A stretch of 6,675 bases of DNA from JANWHF01 sp036276235 (GTDB lineage: Bacteria; Planctomycetota; Phycisphaerae; Tepidisphaerales; Tepidisphaeraceae): assembly GCA_036276235.1 (NCBI GenBank), contig DATBDZ010000272.1, positions 1-6,675 on the forward strand, written 5' to 3'. Position 1 is the first letter of the stretch, and every line of letters starts with the position of its first letter. Shown here one piece after another: positions 6,551 through 6,675 of this stretch. A program made the translations under genes and the position numbers. Below the pieces are notes generated by a model. It did not search any database. It was not told where the DNA came from and saw only the letters and a list, made by a program, of their open reading frames with translations.

Positions 6551-6627
6551 GGGCCTGTCGATTTATTTGGCGCGGCCCTTGCAGTTTCGGTGGCGTGGCG
6601 CTTCAATGCACGCCGCCACCAACGACA

Positions 6628-6633
6628 GGGAGG
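6628..6633 (+). promoter_or_regulatory. Ribosome binding site of the partial transposase gene
   Basis: GGGAGG lies 6 bases before the ATG at 6640, a near-ideal match and spacing. It is the main evidence that this start is real. Confidence 0.65.
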
Positions 6634-6639
6634 TCGGCA

Positions 6640-6675
6640 ATGTCTCACTGGGCCACGGCTCCGATCGATCGAACG
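6640..6675 (+). CDS. Probable transposase, first 12 codons only
   Basis: Only MSHWATAPIDRT is visible before the window ends. From memory, transposases of IS1182-like families common in planctomycetes often open with a short Trp-Ala-x-Pro-Ile-x-Arg stretch that leads into a Gln-x-x-x-Phe-x-P segment, and this start fits. The strong ribosome binding site and the repeat interrupted just upstream support a mobile-element gene. Twelve residues cannot prove a family; an ordinary divergent gene remains possible. Confidence 0.45.
   Translation, partial: MSHWATAPIDRT

Larger units (their letters stand above)
6551..6675 (+). mobile_element. Left end of an insertion sequence, continuing beyond the window
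   Basis: Foreign sequence begins where the repeat hairpin is interrupted. About 90 bases of leader follow, holding the inverted pairs cctgtcg/cgacagg (6554-6560, 6623-6629) and ggtggcg/cgccacc (6589-6595, 6614-6620). Then comes a strong ribosome binding site and a start codon resembling that of a transposase. The other end is not visible, so terminal inverted repeats and target duplication cannot be confirmed. An IS1182-like or related DDE-type element is my best guess from the protein start only. Confidence 0.55.

Overview
The window is GC-rich and carries one minus-strand gene set for an envelope-spanning secretion or pilus machine. Read in the direction of transcription (right to left), it encodes four proteins. 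They are a PilM-PilN fusion (GspL-like), a PilO/GspM-like protein, a PilP/GspC-like protein, and a very large secretin (GspD/PilQ) that runs off the left edge with 943 residues visible. No exact family member can be named without a search, but the domain order PilM-PilN-PilO-PilP-PilQ is clear. The set is the inner-membrane alignment platform plus the outer-membrane pore shared by type IV pili and type II secretion.

Several traits suggest a Planctomycetota-like bacterium. These are Thr/Pro-rich linkers after signal peptides, Asn- and Gln-rich low-complexity inserts, a GspL-like PilM-PilN fusion, and intergenic spaces full of short palindromic repeats. This placement rests on style and memory, not on a marker gene.

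Layout: 1-2829 (minus) secretin; 2830-3077 spacer holding three palindromic repeats of different families; 3078-3827 (minus) PilP/GspC-like gene; 3824-4387 (minus) PilO/GspM-like gene, joined to the previous gene by an ATGA overlap; 4388-4731 spacer almost filled with inverted repeats, including one with 36-bp arms; 4732-6201 (minus) PilM-PilN fusion with a GTG start; 6202-6440 non-coding, probably the 5' control region; 6441-6550 two palindromic repeat units in opposite orientation. From 6551 a different sequence begins. It leads to a well-placed ribosome binding site and a plus-strand start at 6640 that looks like the N-terminus of a transposase, so I read it as the end of an insertion sequence.

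In the machine, the PilM-PilN fusion would sit at the inner membrane with a cytoplasmic actin-like domain and a periplasmic ferredoxin-like domain. PilO/GspM would pair with it, PilP/GspC would bridge to the secretin N-domains, and the secretin would form the outer-membrane gate. The most notable observations are the insertion-sequence junction exactly at the loop edge of a repeat hairpin, the dense repeats inside an operon that is normally tightly packed, and the enlarged secretin with five N-repeat modules. I saw no evidence of a wholly new system.
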